From the NCBI RefSeq assembly GCF_002087085.1, contig NZ_MWQY01000027.1, positions 1 to 48,217 on the forward strand: a stretch of 48,217 bases of DNA, read 5' to 3'. The stretch is from Marispirochaeta aestuarii (GTDB lineage Bacteria; Spirochaetota; Spirochaetia; JC444; Marispirochaetaceae). This document shows, in pieces, positions 26,033 to 34,522 of this stretch. A program made the translations under genes and the position numbers. Each line of letters starts with the position of its first letter. The first letter of the stretch is position 1. Under the pieces are notes generated by a model, which did not search any database, was not told where the DNA came from, and saw nothing but the letters and a program-made list of their open reading frames with translations.

Positions 26033-27895
26033 ATGGACCACGAGATAATTGTTGTCGGCGGGGGACACGCCGGAATTGAAGCTGCCCTGGCCTGCGCCAG
26101 GCTGGGGTTCAGGACCCTTATGATCACCCAGCATCTGGATGCCATCGGAAGGCTCTCCTGTAATCCTGCTGTGGGAGGACTTTCCAAGGGAAACATCGTC
26201 CGGGAGGTGGATGCCCTGGGGGGTGAAATGGGCCTTTTAATCGATGCCAGCATGATTCAGTTCCGCATTCTCAACCGGCGCCGGGGACCTGCGGTACAGG
26301 CCCCAAGGGCCCAGGCCGACAAGTATCTCTACGCCCGGCTGGCAAAGGAACATCTCGAGATGCAGAAGGATCTGGATCTATTCCAGGATACCGTTACCGG
26401 GCTGGTCTACGACGGTCCCGGTACGCCCGTCAGAGGAGTGCTGACCGAAAGGGGACGCCGTTTCGAAGCGAAGGCTGTTGTGCTCACCACCGGAACCTTC
26501 ATGGAAGGGAAGATTTTTATCGGGCCTTACACTGCTTCCGGAGGCCGGCTGGGGGAACCCGCCGCTGTGGGACTGGGGAGCTATCTGCGTTCAGCGGGCT
26601 TCAGCGTCAGCCGGCTGAAAACCGGTACCCCCGCCAGGGTCGCCCGCTCGAGTATCGACTTCAGCAAGGTCGAGGAACAGCCCGGAGACGAGGAAATGCT
26701 TCCCTTTTCCTTCCGCAACGCCTCCGTCTCCAGGCCCTCCGAATCCTGCTATATTACCTATACCAACCGGCGGACCCATGAGCTCATTCAGAAGAACATG
26801 GAGTTCTCGCCCCTCTATTCCGGCAAGATAGTCGGGGTCGGACCCCGGTATTGCCCTTCCATCGAGGACAAGGTGGTACGCTTTCCCGACCGTGAACGGC
26901 ATCAGATATTCATCGAGCCCGAAGGGTACATGAGCGAAGAGATGTATCTGAACGGGATTTCCTCCTCCCTGCCGGAGACGGTTCAGGAGGAATTCCTGCG
27001 TACCCTGCCGGGGCTGGAGAATGTACGGGTAATGCGTCCCGGCTACGCGGTGGAATACGATTTTCTCGATCCCAGGCAGCTTTTTCCGAGCCTGGAAGCC
27101 AAAGCGGCCCCGGGACTCTTTATCGCCGGACAGACCAACGGTACCTCCGGCTACGAGGAGGCGGCCTGCCAGGGACTGGTGGCGGGAATAAACGCGGCCC
27201 GGAAGCTCCAGGGCAGGGAACCGATTGTTCTCTCCCGGGCGGACGCCTATACCGGGGTTCTGATTGACGATCTTGTGACCCTGGGGACCGAAGAACCGTA
27301 CCGGATGTTCACCTCCCGGGCGGAGTACCGCCTGTCTCTGAGGCACGACAATGTGGATCTGCGCCTGGCGGATACGGCGGTGGAAATCGGACTCCTGGGA
27401 CCTGACGCCCTGGAGCGGCTTGAAGAGAAGCGACATGGAATAGACGAGATCAAGGAGCTGCTCCGTAAGAGGCGTCTGGATGAATCCATGCTCACTGCCC
27501 CGGACTCTCCCCTGGCGCAGCATATCGGAAAGAGCCTTTTCGCGCTTATGAAGACCCCCGAAGGGGACCCCGGGCTGCTCCAGTCCATGGAACTGAAGGA
27601 AGCCGGGCGGGGATACTATCCCCGGGAGTGGCTCAGCATCGCCGCCCTGGATATCAAATATGAGGGCTATATCCAGAGACAGGAGCGGCAGGTAGCCCGT
27701 TTTCGGAAGATGGAGAACATCCGGATCCCGGATAGTTTCGATTACGCGGCGGTGGAAGGCATATCCACCGAATCCAGGCAGAAGCTGTTGCAGATCAAGC
27801 CCCTCAGTGTGGGGCAGGCCTCCAGGATTTCCGGGGTCAGAAACAGCGATATTGCCGTGCTGCTGGTATATCTAGGACGGAGAAAAGAACCATAA
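26033..27895 (+). CDS. mnmG: tRNA uridine-5-carboxymethylaminomethyl modification enzyme MnmG
   Basis: FAD enzyme, partner of MnmE (older name GidA). 620 residues, full length. Visible: dinucleotide-binding IIVVGGGHAGIEAALACARLG, signature SCNPAVGGLSKGNIVREVDALGG, RRGPAVQAPRAQADK, the second FAD motif LFIAGQTNGTSGYEEAACQGLVAGINA, and TSRAEYRLSLRHDNVDLRL. The ATG at 26033 has AGGAG just upstream; a GTG at 26021 would overlap the mnmE stop and lacks such a site. The stop overlaps the rsmG start (TAATG). Confidence 0.96.
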   Translation: MDHEIIVVGGGHAGIEAALACARLGFRTLMITQHLDAIGRLSCNPAVGGLSKGNIVREVDALGGEMGLLIDASMIQFRILNRRRGPAVQAPRAQADKYLYARLAKEHLEMQKDLDLFQDTVTGLVYDGPGTPVRGVLTERGRRFEAKAVVLTTGTFMEGKIFIGPYTASGGRLGEPAAVGLGSYLRSAGFSVSRLKTGTPARVARSSIDFSKVEEQPGDEEMLPFSFRNASVSRPSESCYITYTNRRTHELIQKNMEFSPLYSGKIVGVGPRYCPSIEDKVVRFPDRERHQIFIEPEGYMSEEMYLNGISSSLPETVQEEFLRTLPGLENVRVMRPGYAVEYDFLDPRQLFPSLEAKAAPGLFIAGQTNGTSGYEEAACQGLVAGINAARKLQGREPIVLSRADAYTGVLIDDLVTLGTEEPYRMFTSRAEYRLSLRHDNVDLRLADTAVEIGLLGPDALERLEEKRHGIDEIKELLRKRRLDESMLTAPDSPLAQHIGKSLFALMKTPEGDPGLLQSMELKEAGRGYYPREWLSIAALDIKYEGYIQRQERQVARFRKMENIRIPDSFDYAAVEGISTESRQKLLQIKPLSVGQASRISGVRNSDIAVLLVYLGRRKEP

Positions 27896-28539
27896 TGGAC
27901 CATAGAGAACTTCTGGCGGAGGGACTTGTTTCCCTGGGTCTCGAATACCGGGAAGAGGAACTTGAGGCTCTGCTCGCGTACATCAGGGAGCTGCTGTTCT
28001 GGAACAGACGTTTTAACCTGATCCGGAGTCAGGAGTCCGAACTGGTTCGCAGGCATATTATCGATGCCCTGGCGGCGGTTCCGATCATACGCCGTTCCGT
28101 GGACCGGAAGGCCCGCTTTGCTGATGTCGGTTCCGGTGCCGGTATCCCCGGAATACCCCTGGCGATCTTTCTTCCCGAGGCGGAGCTGCTGCTTATTGAA
28201 CGTTCGGGAAAACGGGCGGGATTCCTCCGCAGTGCCCTGGTGGCAGCGGGCCTTGCCAGGCGCTCAGAGGTAATTCACAGCGATGTACGCTCCTGCGGGG
28301 TAGAGGCCGATGCGGTGGTCATGCGGGCCTTTAAACCCCTCCCCGAGGCTCTTCCCCTGGTTCTTCCCCTTATGAGACCCGGGGGAAGCCTCTTCGCCTT
28401 TCACGGACGCCGGGAGACGATTCAGAAGGAGCTCGAGGATCCCCTGGTACGGGAATTCCACTGGATCCTCCATTCTCTGCCGCCGGGACCTGAGGGCGAA
28501 GAGCGGCATCTGCTTCAGGGAAGCTACAATTCCACCTGA
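27895..28539 (+). CDS. rsmG: 16S rRNA (guanine-527-N7)-methyltransferase RsmG
   Basis: SAM-dependent methyltransferase of small-subunit rRNA (older name GidB), 214 residues. The SAM site ADVGSGAGIPGIPLAIFLPE begins near residue 74, preceded by the family motif FWNRRFNLIR and HIIDALA, and followed by VVMRAFKPL. The start overlaps the mnmG stop by one base, so translation is coupled. The convergent prepilin peptidase gene ends three bases after the stop; no terminator is visible. Confidence 0.94.
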   Translation: MDHRELLAEGLVSLGLEYREEELEALLAYIRELLFWNRRFNLIRSQESELVRRHIIDALAAVPIIRRSVDRKARFADVGSGAGIPGIPLAIFLPEAELLLIERSGKRAGFLRSALVAAGLARRSEVIHSDVRSCGVEADAVVMRAFKPLPEALPLVLPLMRPGGSLFAFHGRRETIQKELEDPLVREFHWILHSLPPGPEGEERHLLQGSYNST

Positions 28540-28542
28540 TTT

Positions 28543-29007
28543 CTAAAACCCCGCAGGACTGAATCTCTCCGCTGCAAGCAGTGCTGCTGCCATTGTCCCT
28601 ATTCCGATAAAGGGACCGAAGGGTACCCGGAACCGTCGCCCGATGCGTCCGCTGATCAGCAGGGGAATAAAGACGAGCAGGGCGGAAAGGGAGGCTATGG
28701 ACAAGGCCGGAAGCCACTGGAGACCCGGCAGCAGGGCCCCGCTGGACGCAGCGAACTTGACGTCCCCGAGGCCTATACTGCGGGATGTCAGTGCCCGCAG
28801 GAGCAGAAGAAAACCCGAGGCCGCCGCAGCGCTCACCAGCGAAGGAAGCCATGGACGGCAGCCCGTGATGATCATCAGGGCAATAAGACTCAGCAGGCAG
28901 CCAAAGGAGAATACATCCGGGATTCTCCGGCGGGTAATATCGAACCAGGATACCGGCAACAGCCAGAGACTGTAGAGGATTAATCCCCGGACAAAGCAGT
29001 CCTCCAT
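28543..29007 (-). CDS. Short prepilin peptidase (family A24)
   Basis: 154-residue integral membrane aspartyl peptidase with about five hydrophobic helices. Catalytic aspartates are D23 in SWFDITRRRIPD and D82 in the GLGDVKF (GxGD) motif. It lacks the N-terminal methyltransferase half of PilD, so it corresponds to the TadV/CpaA-like or stand-alone peptidase type that cleaves leader peptides of type IV pilin-like proteins. No pilin or secretion genes occur in the window. The ATG at 29007 has no close ribosome site (AAAGGG is 12 nt away); the gene starts 17 bases after the TPR gene stop and is probably cotranscribed with it. Confidence 0.85.
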   Translation of the reverse strand: MEDCFVRGLILYSLWLLPVSWFDITRRRIPDVFSFGCLLSLIALMIITGCRPWLPSLVSAAAASGFLLLLRALTSRSIGLGDVKFAASSGALLPGLQWLPALSIASLSALLVFIPLLISGRIGRRFRVPFGPFIGIGTMAAALLAAERFSPAGF

Positions 29008-29024
29008 CAGGGTCGTTCGCCCTT

Positions 29025-30398
29025 TCAGGTGGCGCTGCGGGAGTGCCCCACCTGGTTCATGCGCTTCATGAGATCCTCTTTTTCTATCAGGTCAATCAGC
29101 CGTGCTTCAACAAACTGATGAGCACCATCGGAGAAATCCCCGGCGCTTAGGCAGAATCCCCTTCCGGCCTTTACCTCCTTGCTGCGGGAGTAGAGGTCCC
29201 TGAGAACGAGTTCCCCCACAGTGTTGGTAGTACGCACAAAGCGGAAGAGGACCAGGTCCTCCCATTTTGATGTGCTGACCTCTGCCAGGATGTCGGCGTA
29301 TTCGCTCTTCTGAACCGAGACGTCTACAATCTTGACCTTCGCCTTGGGAAAAAAGGTGCTGACCACCTTGCGGCAGAGGGTGACAAAATCCGAAGTGCCC
29401 GCAATCAGGTAGGTCTGCAGATTCTGGTTTCCGTGGAGTTCACGATACTTGCGCAGCAGGTTGGGAACATCCCGGTACACCGGCTGAACGGAGTGGATCT
29501 CCTCCAGGAGTCTCAGAGCCGAGCCGATTTCCTGCTGCCGTATGTAAGCCGAAGCCAGGCGGTATTTCAGTTCCAGGAGGGTCTTCTCCGGGATGTTCTG
29601 ATGCCGCAGTCCTATTTCGAAGTCCAGCATGGCCTTGTCGTACTGGTGCTGGTTCATGCGAATGCTGCCCGCGAACAGGGCCGCGCTGGGGCCCAGGGCG
29701 GGATCTGCCCGCAGATGGGTGAAAATCTTGATGGCGTTGTCGTTCTGCCCCAGCTCATGATAGCACTGGGCAATGGCAAAGAGGGATTCCTTGTCGTCGG
29801 GTTCCAGATCGATGGTCTTGCGGAGAATGCCCACCGCCTCGTTGAACTTGTTCATTCGAAAGAGACTGTGCCCCAGGTAACGAAGGGTGGGAACATGTTC
29901 TCCCTTCTCCTTGCGTGCGTTGGTCAGAAGCTGGACGGCTTTTTCATAGTTCTTCTTAAGGTATTCCAGGTATCCCAGGTTGTAATTGACCTCGAATACA
30001 TCGGGATTCATGGTTCGCGCGATTACAAGACTCTTGTAGGCCTCTTCGTAATGCTTCAGGCGAAGGGCCGACAGGGCGTACTTCAGGGTAATATCAAACT
30101 CGTCGAGCTGTTTATTTGTGGCGCAAAGATCGATCAGCACCTCGAAGGTCCGCATGGCCTTGTCGAATACCTGTTCCGAGAAGTAGAGTTCTCCCAGGGC
30201 CAGCAGGGCATCGGCGTCCTTCGGATTCTGGGCCAGCCGCCGGTTGGAGTCCTTGATGATCTGGTTTCTGTCTTTGTTCCTGATCTTCCGTCCGGACTGC
30301 CGTTTTTCCGCCTTACCGTCGCTTTTGGAAAGGACCAGAAGGATTCCGGCACCGAATACAACAATAGTAAAGGGTATCAAAAAAACAAGGACATCCAT
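29025..30398 (-). CDS. Membrane-anchored TPR protein with degenerate Mrr-like C-terminal domain
   Basis: 457 residues. One N-terminal hydrophobic segment (about 2-24) is followed by a strongly basic stretch (KAEKRQSGRKIRNKDR), predicting a cytoplasmic body anchored at the membrane. Residues about 50-325 form seven or so TPR units (DADALLALGELYFSEQVFDKAMRTFEVL and similar). The last 110 residues (AEVSTSKWEDLVLFRFVRTTN, GELVLRDLYSRSKEVKAGRGFCLSAGDFSDGAHQFVEARLIDLIEKEDL) resemble the PD-(D/E)XK restriction-endonuclease fold of Mrr, but the expected D...Q/E-x-K catalytic set is not apparent, suggesting a binding module. I chose ATG 30398, 9 nt after a consensus promoter; a longer start at 30488 would overlap the divergent gene. 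Function unknown. Confidence 0.75.
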   Translation of the reverse strand: MDVLVFLIPFTIVVFGAGILLVLSKSDGKAEKRQSGRKIRNKDRNQIIKDSNRRLAQNPKDADALLALGELYFSEQVFDKAMRTFEVLIDLCATNKQLDEFDITLKYALSALRLKHYEEAYKSLVIARTMNPDVFEVNYNLGYLEYLKKNYEKAVQLLTNARKEKGEHVPTLRYLGHSLFRMNKFNEAVGILRKTIDLEPDDKESLFAIAQCYHELGQNDNAIKIFTHLRADPALGPSAALFAGSIRMNQHQYDKAMLDFEIGLRHQNIPEKTLLELKYRLASAYIRQQEIGSALRLLEEIHSVQPVYRDVPNLLRKYRELHGNQNLQTYLIAGTSDFVTLCRKVVSTFFPKAKVKIVDVSVQKSEYADILAEVSTSKWEDLVLFRFVRTTNTVGELVLRDLYSRSKEVKAGRGFCLSAGDFSDGAHQFVEARLIDLIEKEDLMKRMNQVGHSRSAT

Positions 30399-30407
30399 AG
30401 TAGCCCC

Positions 30408-30436
30408 AGTATGTATTGACCTGTCCGGGATGTCAA
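30408..30436 (-). promoter_or_regulatory. Consensus promoter of the TPR gene, placed for a leaderless mRNA
   Basis: Minus strand: TTGACA (plus 30431-30436), exact 17-bp spacer, CATACT (plus 30408-30413), then 9 nt to the ATG at 30398; no ribosome site. Confidence 0.75.
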
Positions 30437-30450
30437 GAAATGAAAAACGA

Positions 30451-30479
30451 TTGACAAAACACCCCGCTGCGGCTACGCT
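30451..30479 (+). promoter_or_regulatory. Consensus promoter of the Hsp70-SBD/LysM gene, placed for a leaderless mRNA
   Basis: TTGACA (30451-30456), exact 17-bp spacer, TACGCT (30474-30479), then 7 nt to the ATG at 30487; no ribosome site. Its -35 box is 14 bp from the -35 box of the divergent TPR gene, and together they form the inverted repeat TGTCAA-N14-TTGACA. Confidence 0.75.
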
Positions 30480-30486
30480 TTTAGCC

Positions 30487-31398
30487 ATGAGTTCCGTAAG
30501 TGATACAACTACCGGTACAATCGGGATTAAAGTCGCTGATGGCGCGTATTATCCAATACTGCAGGAGGGAAGTTCGGCTAAGAAACGGCTTGTACTTACC
30601 ACTGTCAAGGACAATCAGCCCAGTGTGCAGATCGACCTGTACAAGGGGCGGGGTGACGAAATAGAGGACGCTGTCTATATCGGCAGTCTTGTGATTGAGG
30701 ACATTGAACCGGCAGCCGCCGGTGATCCGGAAATAGAGCTGACCCTTGGCCTGGACAGCGAAAATAATCTGTCCGCCACCGCCGGAGACAAATCAACCGG
30801 AGATACCCAGTCGCTGAGCGTCAGTCTTGAATCCCTGGATAATCTGGGGATTTACGATATTCCGGAGTTTGATCTGGAAGAAGAGTTCAGCCCCGACGAT
30901 GTTCTGTCCAGGGAGGAAGAGACCCGTCTGCGGGACGACTATCCCGAGGATGAACCCCGCAGGCTGCCCAGGGAGCGGCGAAGCCGCCTGCGCATACTGG
31001 CCATGATTCTCCTGTTTATCGGACTTGCCATGCTGGCGGCTTTTCTTCTGTACAGCTATTTTGAGACCCGGAACACCGGGGCTGGTATTGTTCCTTCACC
31101 GGCAGCCGGGGAACCCGCCGCCGAAGCCCCACCCGCACCGGTTTCTCCTCCCCTGGTGGAAAAGGAGGCCCCCAGGGAGGTTCCGCCGGACCCTCCTAAA
31201 GCTCCCCGGGAGCCCGCTGCTGTTCCCGGAGAGGGAGTATGGTATCAGCTTCAGTGGGGGGATACCCTCTGGGACCTCTCTTCCAGCTTTTATCGCGATC
31301 CCTTCCGCTACGGTCAGATCGCCGCTGAAAACGAGATCGAAAACCCTGACCTGATCTTTGCCGGGCGGGATATCTACATACCCGATCCCCGCCGATAA
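30487..31398 (+). CDS. Hsp70 substrate-binding-domain / transmembrane / LysM fusion protein
   Basis: 303 residues. Residues about 10-115 match the DnaK substrate-binding beta domain: GIKVADGAYYPILQEGS aligns with DnaK GIETMGGVFTKLIERNT, VLTTVKDNQPSVQIDLYKG with FSTAEDNQPAVTIQVFQG, IGSLVIEDIEP with LGRFDLVGIPP, PEIELTLGLDSENNLSATAGDKSTG with [25 protein letters not shown]. There is no ATPase domain. An acidic linker (115-158) and basic RRLPRERRSRLR precede one membrane helix (169-190), then a Pro/Ala-rich stretch and a LysM domain (251-298, YQLQWGDTLWDLSSSFY). The positive-inside rule puts the Hsp70-like part in the cytoplasm and LysM in the periplasm, bound to peptidoglycan. A lytic transglycosylase follows 37 bases later. 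The combination suggests a sensor or adaptor between envelope and cytoplasm. Confidence 0.8.
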   Translation: MSSVSDTTTGTIGIKVADGAYYPILQEGSSAKKRLVLTTVKDNQPSVQIDLYKGRGDEIEDAVYIGSLVIEDIEPAAAGDPEIELTLGLDSENNLSATAGDKSTGDTQSLSVSLESLDNLGIYDIPEFDLEEEFSPDDVLSREEETRLRDDYPEDEPRRLPRERRSRLRILAMILLFIGLAMLAAFLLYSYFETRNTGAGIVPSPAAGEPAAEAPPAPVSPPLVEKEAPREVPPDPPKAPREPAAVPGEGVWYQLQWGDTLWDLSSSFYRDPFRYGQIAAENEIENPDLIFAGRDIYIPDPRR

Positions 31399-31435
31399 TC
31401 AGCCCCCTTTAATCTTCCGTTTATTCGAGTACCCT

Positions 31436-33595
31436 GTGATACCCGCCATCAGTTCTGTAAAGAAAGTTCCCTTGCCTCTGTTCAGCCTGCTCATTCCCCT
31501 GTTCATGCTCTGTATCTCCTGCTGTGGTTCTCCCACAATCTGGGGCTACCCTGAACAGGATTTCCGCAGCCGTCTTGTCTCCGGTACTCTTCCCCAGCTG
31601 CATGAAGAGGACATCTCCCGGCTTTCTTTTTCCGAACTGAATCAGCTGGGACCCGGCGCCCCCCTGTTTCTCTCCTACTTTCCCTTTGCGGATGCCGGGG
31701 CCCCCTTGCGGCTGCGTCTGTACCAGGCGGAACTGGGGGAGGAGCCCTACGCATCCTTCGCACTTGAGCTTCTGATCCGCGACCTGCTTGCTTCGGAGGA
31801 TTATCGCCTCATTCAGGATCTCGAGGATGAAATTCCCCCCCGCTACCATGAGTTTTACCCCTGGCGACGATCACGGGTGAGCGCAGCCTACTGGCTGCGG
31901 CAGGACGAAGAGGCGGCGGAAATGCTGGATGAGCTGGTCAGGGACTTTCCCGAACAGGTTGAGGCTGACCGGGAACTGGTGCTCATGAAGACCGTTCTGG
32001 AACAACGTACCGGCAGGGAAGACTGGCGTAACTCCTTTGTGTCTTTTTTTCGGGATTTCCCCGCCGGGCCCCACCATGTGCGTGCCTGGGACTACCTGAG
32101 AATCGAGGGGCTGCTGGACGGATTCGGCCCGGAGGAGCAGCGCCTTTTGCGGGGAGTGGACCTGGTGGCCCGGGGCGAAAAGGTTCGGGGCTTTGAGCTT
32201 CTGCAGGGTCTTTTTGACGGAGCGAGGACGGAAGAATTCCTCTCCTCCGGTACCCTGCAGACCATTGCCATGGCGGCGGATACCCCCGGCAGGACAGGGG
32301 AAGTCCTGGAGCTCTATGGTCGTATTTCCGAAGAGCTTCCCGGGTTCAGCAGGGAGATCAGGGAGCTGTCTGCCTTCCTGCTGCGAAGAATCGGCCGTCA
32401 TCGTGAGGCCCACACTCTTTTCAAGAGCCTTGTACAGGAGGGGGATCAGCGTTTCCTCTGGTACGCCTTTTCGTCCCTGGTTCGCTCTGATACCGCAGCT
32501 GCCCTGGGAGAACTCCCTTTTCTTGTGTCTGAAATGGAAGAGCCTTCCTACTTCTCCGATGTGCTGGCTGAACTCTGCCAGCGGATGGCACGCTACCGGA
32601 ACTGGACAGGAATTGTCAGGGCTTACCGCATTCTCGATGGTTCGGTGGCGGCGGGTGTATTGAGTCCCTACGCCTATATTTCCGCCCGGGCAGCAATGAC
32701 AGGGCTCAGCGATTTACCCATGGATCTGCCTCCTGCGGATATTCTCCAGCGCCTCGGCCGGGGTGAGTATCCCGGGAGCGGCGGGGATGTCGCCCCGGAG
32801 GGCTCCTCCGATTCCTACTATCGTTTACTGGCGGCGGTCCTGAGCGCTTATAATCCAGAGCCGGAGTCCCGGCCTTCTGTGCCGGAAGTTGAAGCCGGGA
32901 GACTCGATCCCCTGGTTCTCGGACTGCTGAGTTTCGGTCTGACGGATGAGGCCCTGGAGATTACGAACAATGGAGACAGCGGGACTTCAAGCTCCGCAGC
33001 TGCAGCTGTTGTGGAAGCCCTGTATGGAGAAGATCGCTACGAGGAGGGGCTTCGCCTGCTCCTTCGCAGAGCGATCCCCATGGAGGAACGCTTTTTTTAT
33101 CCCCGGGCTTTTGAAAAGGAGACGGAAAACCTTGCGGAGGAGCAGGCGGTACCGGCATGGCTTCTCTTTTCCCTGGTCCGGCAGGAGAGTCTTTTCAATC
33201 CCGCGGCACTCTCCCACGCCGGGGCAGTCGGCCTTACCCAGCTGATGCCCTCCACGGCAGGGGATGCGGCCCGGCGACTGGGTATGGAATCCCCTGGAGA
33301 TCTCTCTGATCCGGAGGTCAACCTGCGCCTTGGTGCCTGGTATCTGGGCCACATGATGGAACGTACCGACAGCCTGGCGGATGCCCTCGCCGCCTATAAT
33401 GCCGGCATTACCCGCCTTCGCCGGTGGCGAAGGCAGGCGGGCGGGCTCCCGGATGATCTTTTCATTGAGACCATCCCCTTTGAGGAGACCAGGGATTATG
33501 TAAAGCGGCTGCTTGTGTCATCCTGGAATTACGGGTATCTTTACTACCGCCTTGGCGGGAACGAGCTCGTGAGCCGCTATTTTCCCCGCTTATAA
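31436..33595 (+). CDS. Soluble lytic murein transglycosylase-like lipoprotein
   Basis: Cleaves the glycan backbone of peptidoglycan with formation of 1,6-anhydromuropeptides. 719 residues from GTG 31436: n-region with KK, hydrophobic segment, and lipobox CISC (C29). Residues about 50-560 are helical and repeat-like as in the Slt70 superhelix. The SLT domain (about 570-700) has the catalytic glutamate in RQESLFNPAALS (about E584), then AGAVGLTQLMPSTA, LRLGAWYLGHMM and ALAAYNAG. A TTG at 31358 would overlap the preceding gene and place 26 odd residues before the signal peptide, so I prefer the GTG, although it has no clear ribosome site. uppP follows 20 bases later. Confidence 0.88.
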   Translation: MIPAISSVKKVPLPLFSLLIPLFMLCISCCGSPTIWGYPEQDFRSRLVSGTLPQLHEEDISRLSFSELNQLGPGAPLFLSYFPFADAGAPLRLRLYQAELGEEPYASFALELLIRDLLASEDYRLIQDLEDEIPPRYHEFYPWRRSRVSAAYWLRQDEEAAEMLDELVRDFPEQVEADRELVLMKTVLEQRTGREDWRNSFVSFFRDFPAGPHHVRAWDYLRIEGLLDGFGPEEQRLLRGVDLVARGEKVRGFELLQGLFDGARTEEFLSSGTLQTIAMAADTPGRTGEVLELYGRISEELPGFSREIRELSAFLLRRIGRHREAHTLFKSLVQEGDQRFLWYAFSSLVRSDTAAALGELPFLVSEMEEPSYFSDVLAELCQRMARYRNWTGIVRAYRILDGSVAAGVLSPYAYISARAAMTGLSDLPMDLPPADILQRLGRGEYPGSGGDVAPEGSSDSYYRLLAAVLSAYNPEPESRPSVPEVEAGRLDPLVLGLLSFGLTDEALEITNNGDSGTSSSAAAAVVEALYGEDRYEEGLRLLLRRAIPMEERFFYPRAFEKETENLAEEQAVPAWLLFSLVRQESLFNPAALSHAGAVGLTQLMPSTAGDAARRLGMESPGDLSDPEVNLRLGAWYLGHMMERTDSLADALAAYNAGITRLRRWRRQAGGLPDDLFIETIPFEETRDYVKRLLVSSWNYGYLYYRLGGNELVSRYFPRL

Positions 33596-33615
33596 CCAGG
33601 TCCAAGGAGCTGCCT

Positions 33616-34404
33616 GTGACATTTTTCGAAGCCGTTTTTCTGGGATTTCTGCAGGGGATTACCGAATTCCTTCCCGTATCCAGTTCGGGGCATCTGGTCA
33701 TTGCCCGGCAATTCCTCGAAATCCGGGACATCCCGGTCCTTTTTGATGTTCTTCTTCATATCTCCACCCTTCTTGTGGTGTGCCTGGTATTCAGAAAAAC
33801 CCTCCTGCGTCTTGTAACAAGCTTTGTGCGGCTTCTGGGAGCAAAGAAGGTTGATGCCGACGACAGGGGCAGCATCCTGGCGATTATCGTTGCGACCTTC
33901 GTTACCGCGGTACTGGGCCTGGGGATCGAATCCCTCTCCCCAGGAGAGAACCCTGTTCTTGTTGCGGTACTTTTTCTTGTCACCGGTATTATACTGTTTC
34001 TGCCGCGGATTTTTTCCTGGGGGGGAGAAGACAGAACTCCGGGGATAAAAACGGGCCTGATTGTGGGGGCGGCCCAGGGACTGGGGGTTTTCCCCGGTAT
34101 TTCCCGTTCCGGTATAACCATAACAGCCTCCCTGGGAGCCGGTCTGTCCAGGGAACGGGCAGGGGAGTTCGCCTTTATCATCTCCATCCCGGCAATTCTG
34201 GGGGCCCTCGTCCTTACCCTGCGGGACCTGGAAAGTCTCAGCGGCAGAATCGATCTTCTGAGCCTGGCGGGGGGAATGCTTGCATCCTTCCTGGTGGGTT
34301 ATGTCAGTCTCAGACTCCTCCTGCGCCTTGTAAGGGGGGGGAATCTGCACTATTTCAGCTTCTACCTGGTCCCCTTGAGCCTGATCAGTCTGCTGATACT
34401 CTGA
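33616..34404 (+). CDS. uppP: Undecaprenyl-diphosphatase
   Basis: Integral membrane phosphatase (BacA) that converts undecaprenyl diphosphate to the monophosphate, recycling the lipid carrier for peptidoglycan and other glycans. 262 residues, about eight helices. Signature motifs FLQGITEFLPVSSSGHL (near residue 10) and FPGISRSGITITASLGAGLSRE (near 160) carry the catalytic Glu/His/Ser/Arg. The GTG start has AAGGAG 6 nt upstream. It sits between a lytic transglycosylase and FtsK, consistent with a wall-growth cluster. Confidence 0.95.
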   Translation: MTFFEAVFLGFLQGITEFLPVSSSGHLVIARQFLEIRDIPVLFDVLLHISTLLVVCLVFRKTLLRLVTSFVRLLGAKKVDADDRGSILAIIVATFVTAVLGLGIESLSPGENPVLVAVLFLVTGIILFLPRIFSWGGEDRTPGIKTGLIVGAAQGLGVFPGISRSGITITASLGAGLSRERAGEFAFIISIPAILGALVLTLRDLESLSGRIDLLSLAGGMLASFLVGYVSLRLLLRLVRGGNLHYFSFYLVPLSLISLLIL

Positions 34405-34505
34405 AGATCAGTCCAAATATCGACAACGCTGTATGGGCTAAAAAGAGTGGTTTTTACAGTCGCCCCTGGTAAATATCCGTCCTTGTCAGGCCGATAGTAT
34501 AAAGC

Positions 34506-34514
34506 AGAGGAGGT
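34506..34514 (+). promoter_or_regulatory. Ribosome binding site deciding the ftsK TTG start
   Basis: AGAGGAGGT, 8 nt before the TTG at 34523. This strong site supports the rare start codon. A TATAAA lies at 34498-34503, but with no -35 box at correct spacing. Confidence 0.7.
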
Positions 34515-34522
34515 CTCTCGTT

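Noticed and set aside
34483-34503. TTGTCA plus TATAAA as the ftsK promoter
   Set aside because: The spacer is only 9 bp, too short for a sigma-70 promoter.
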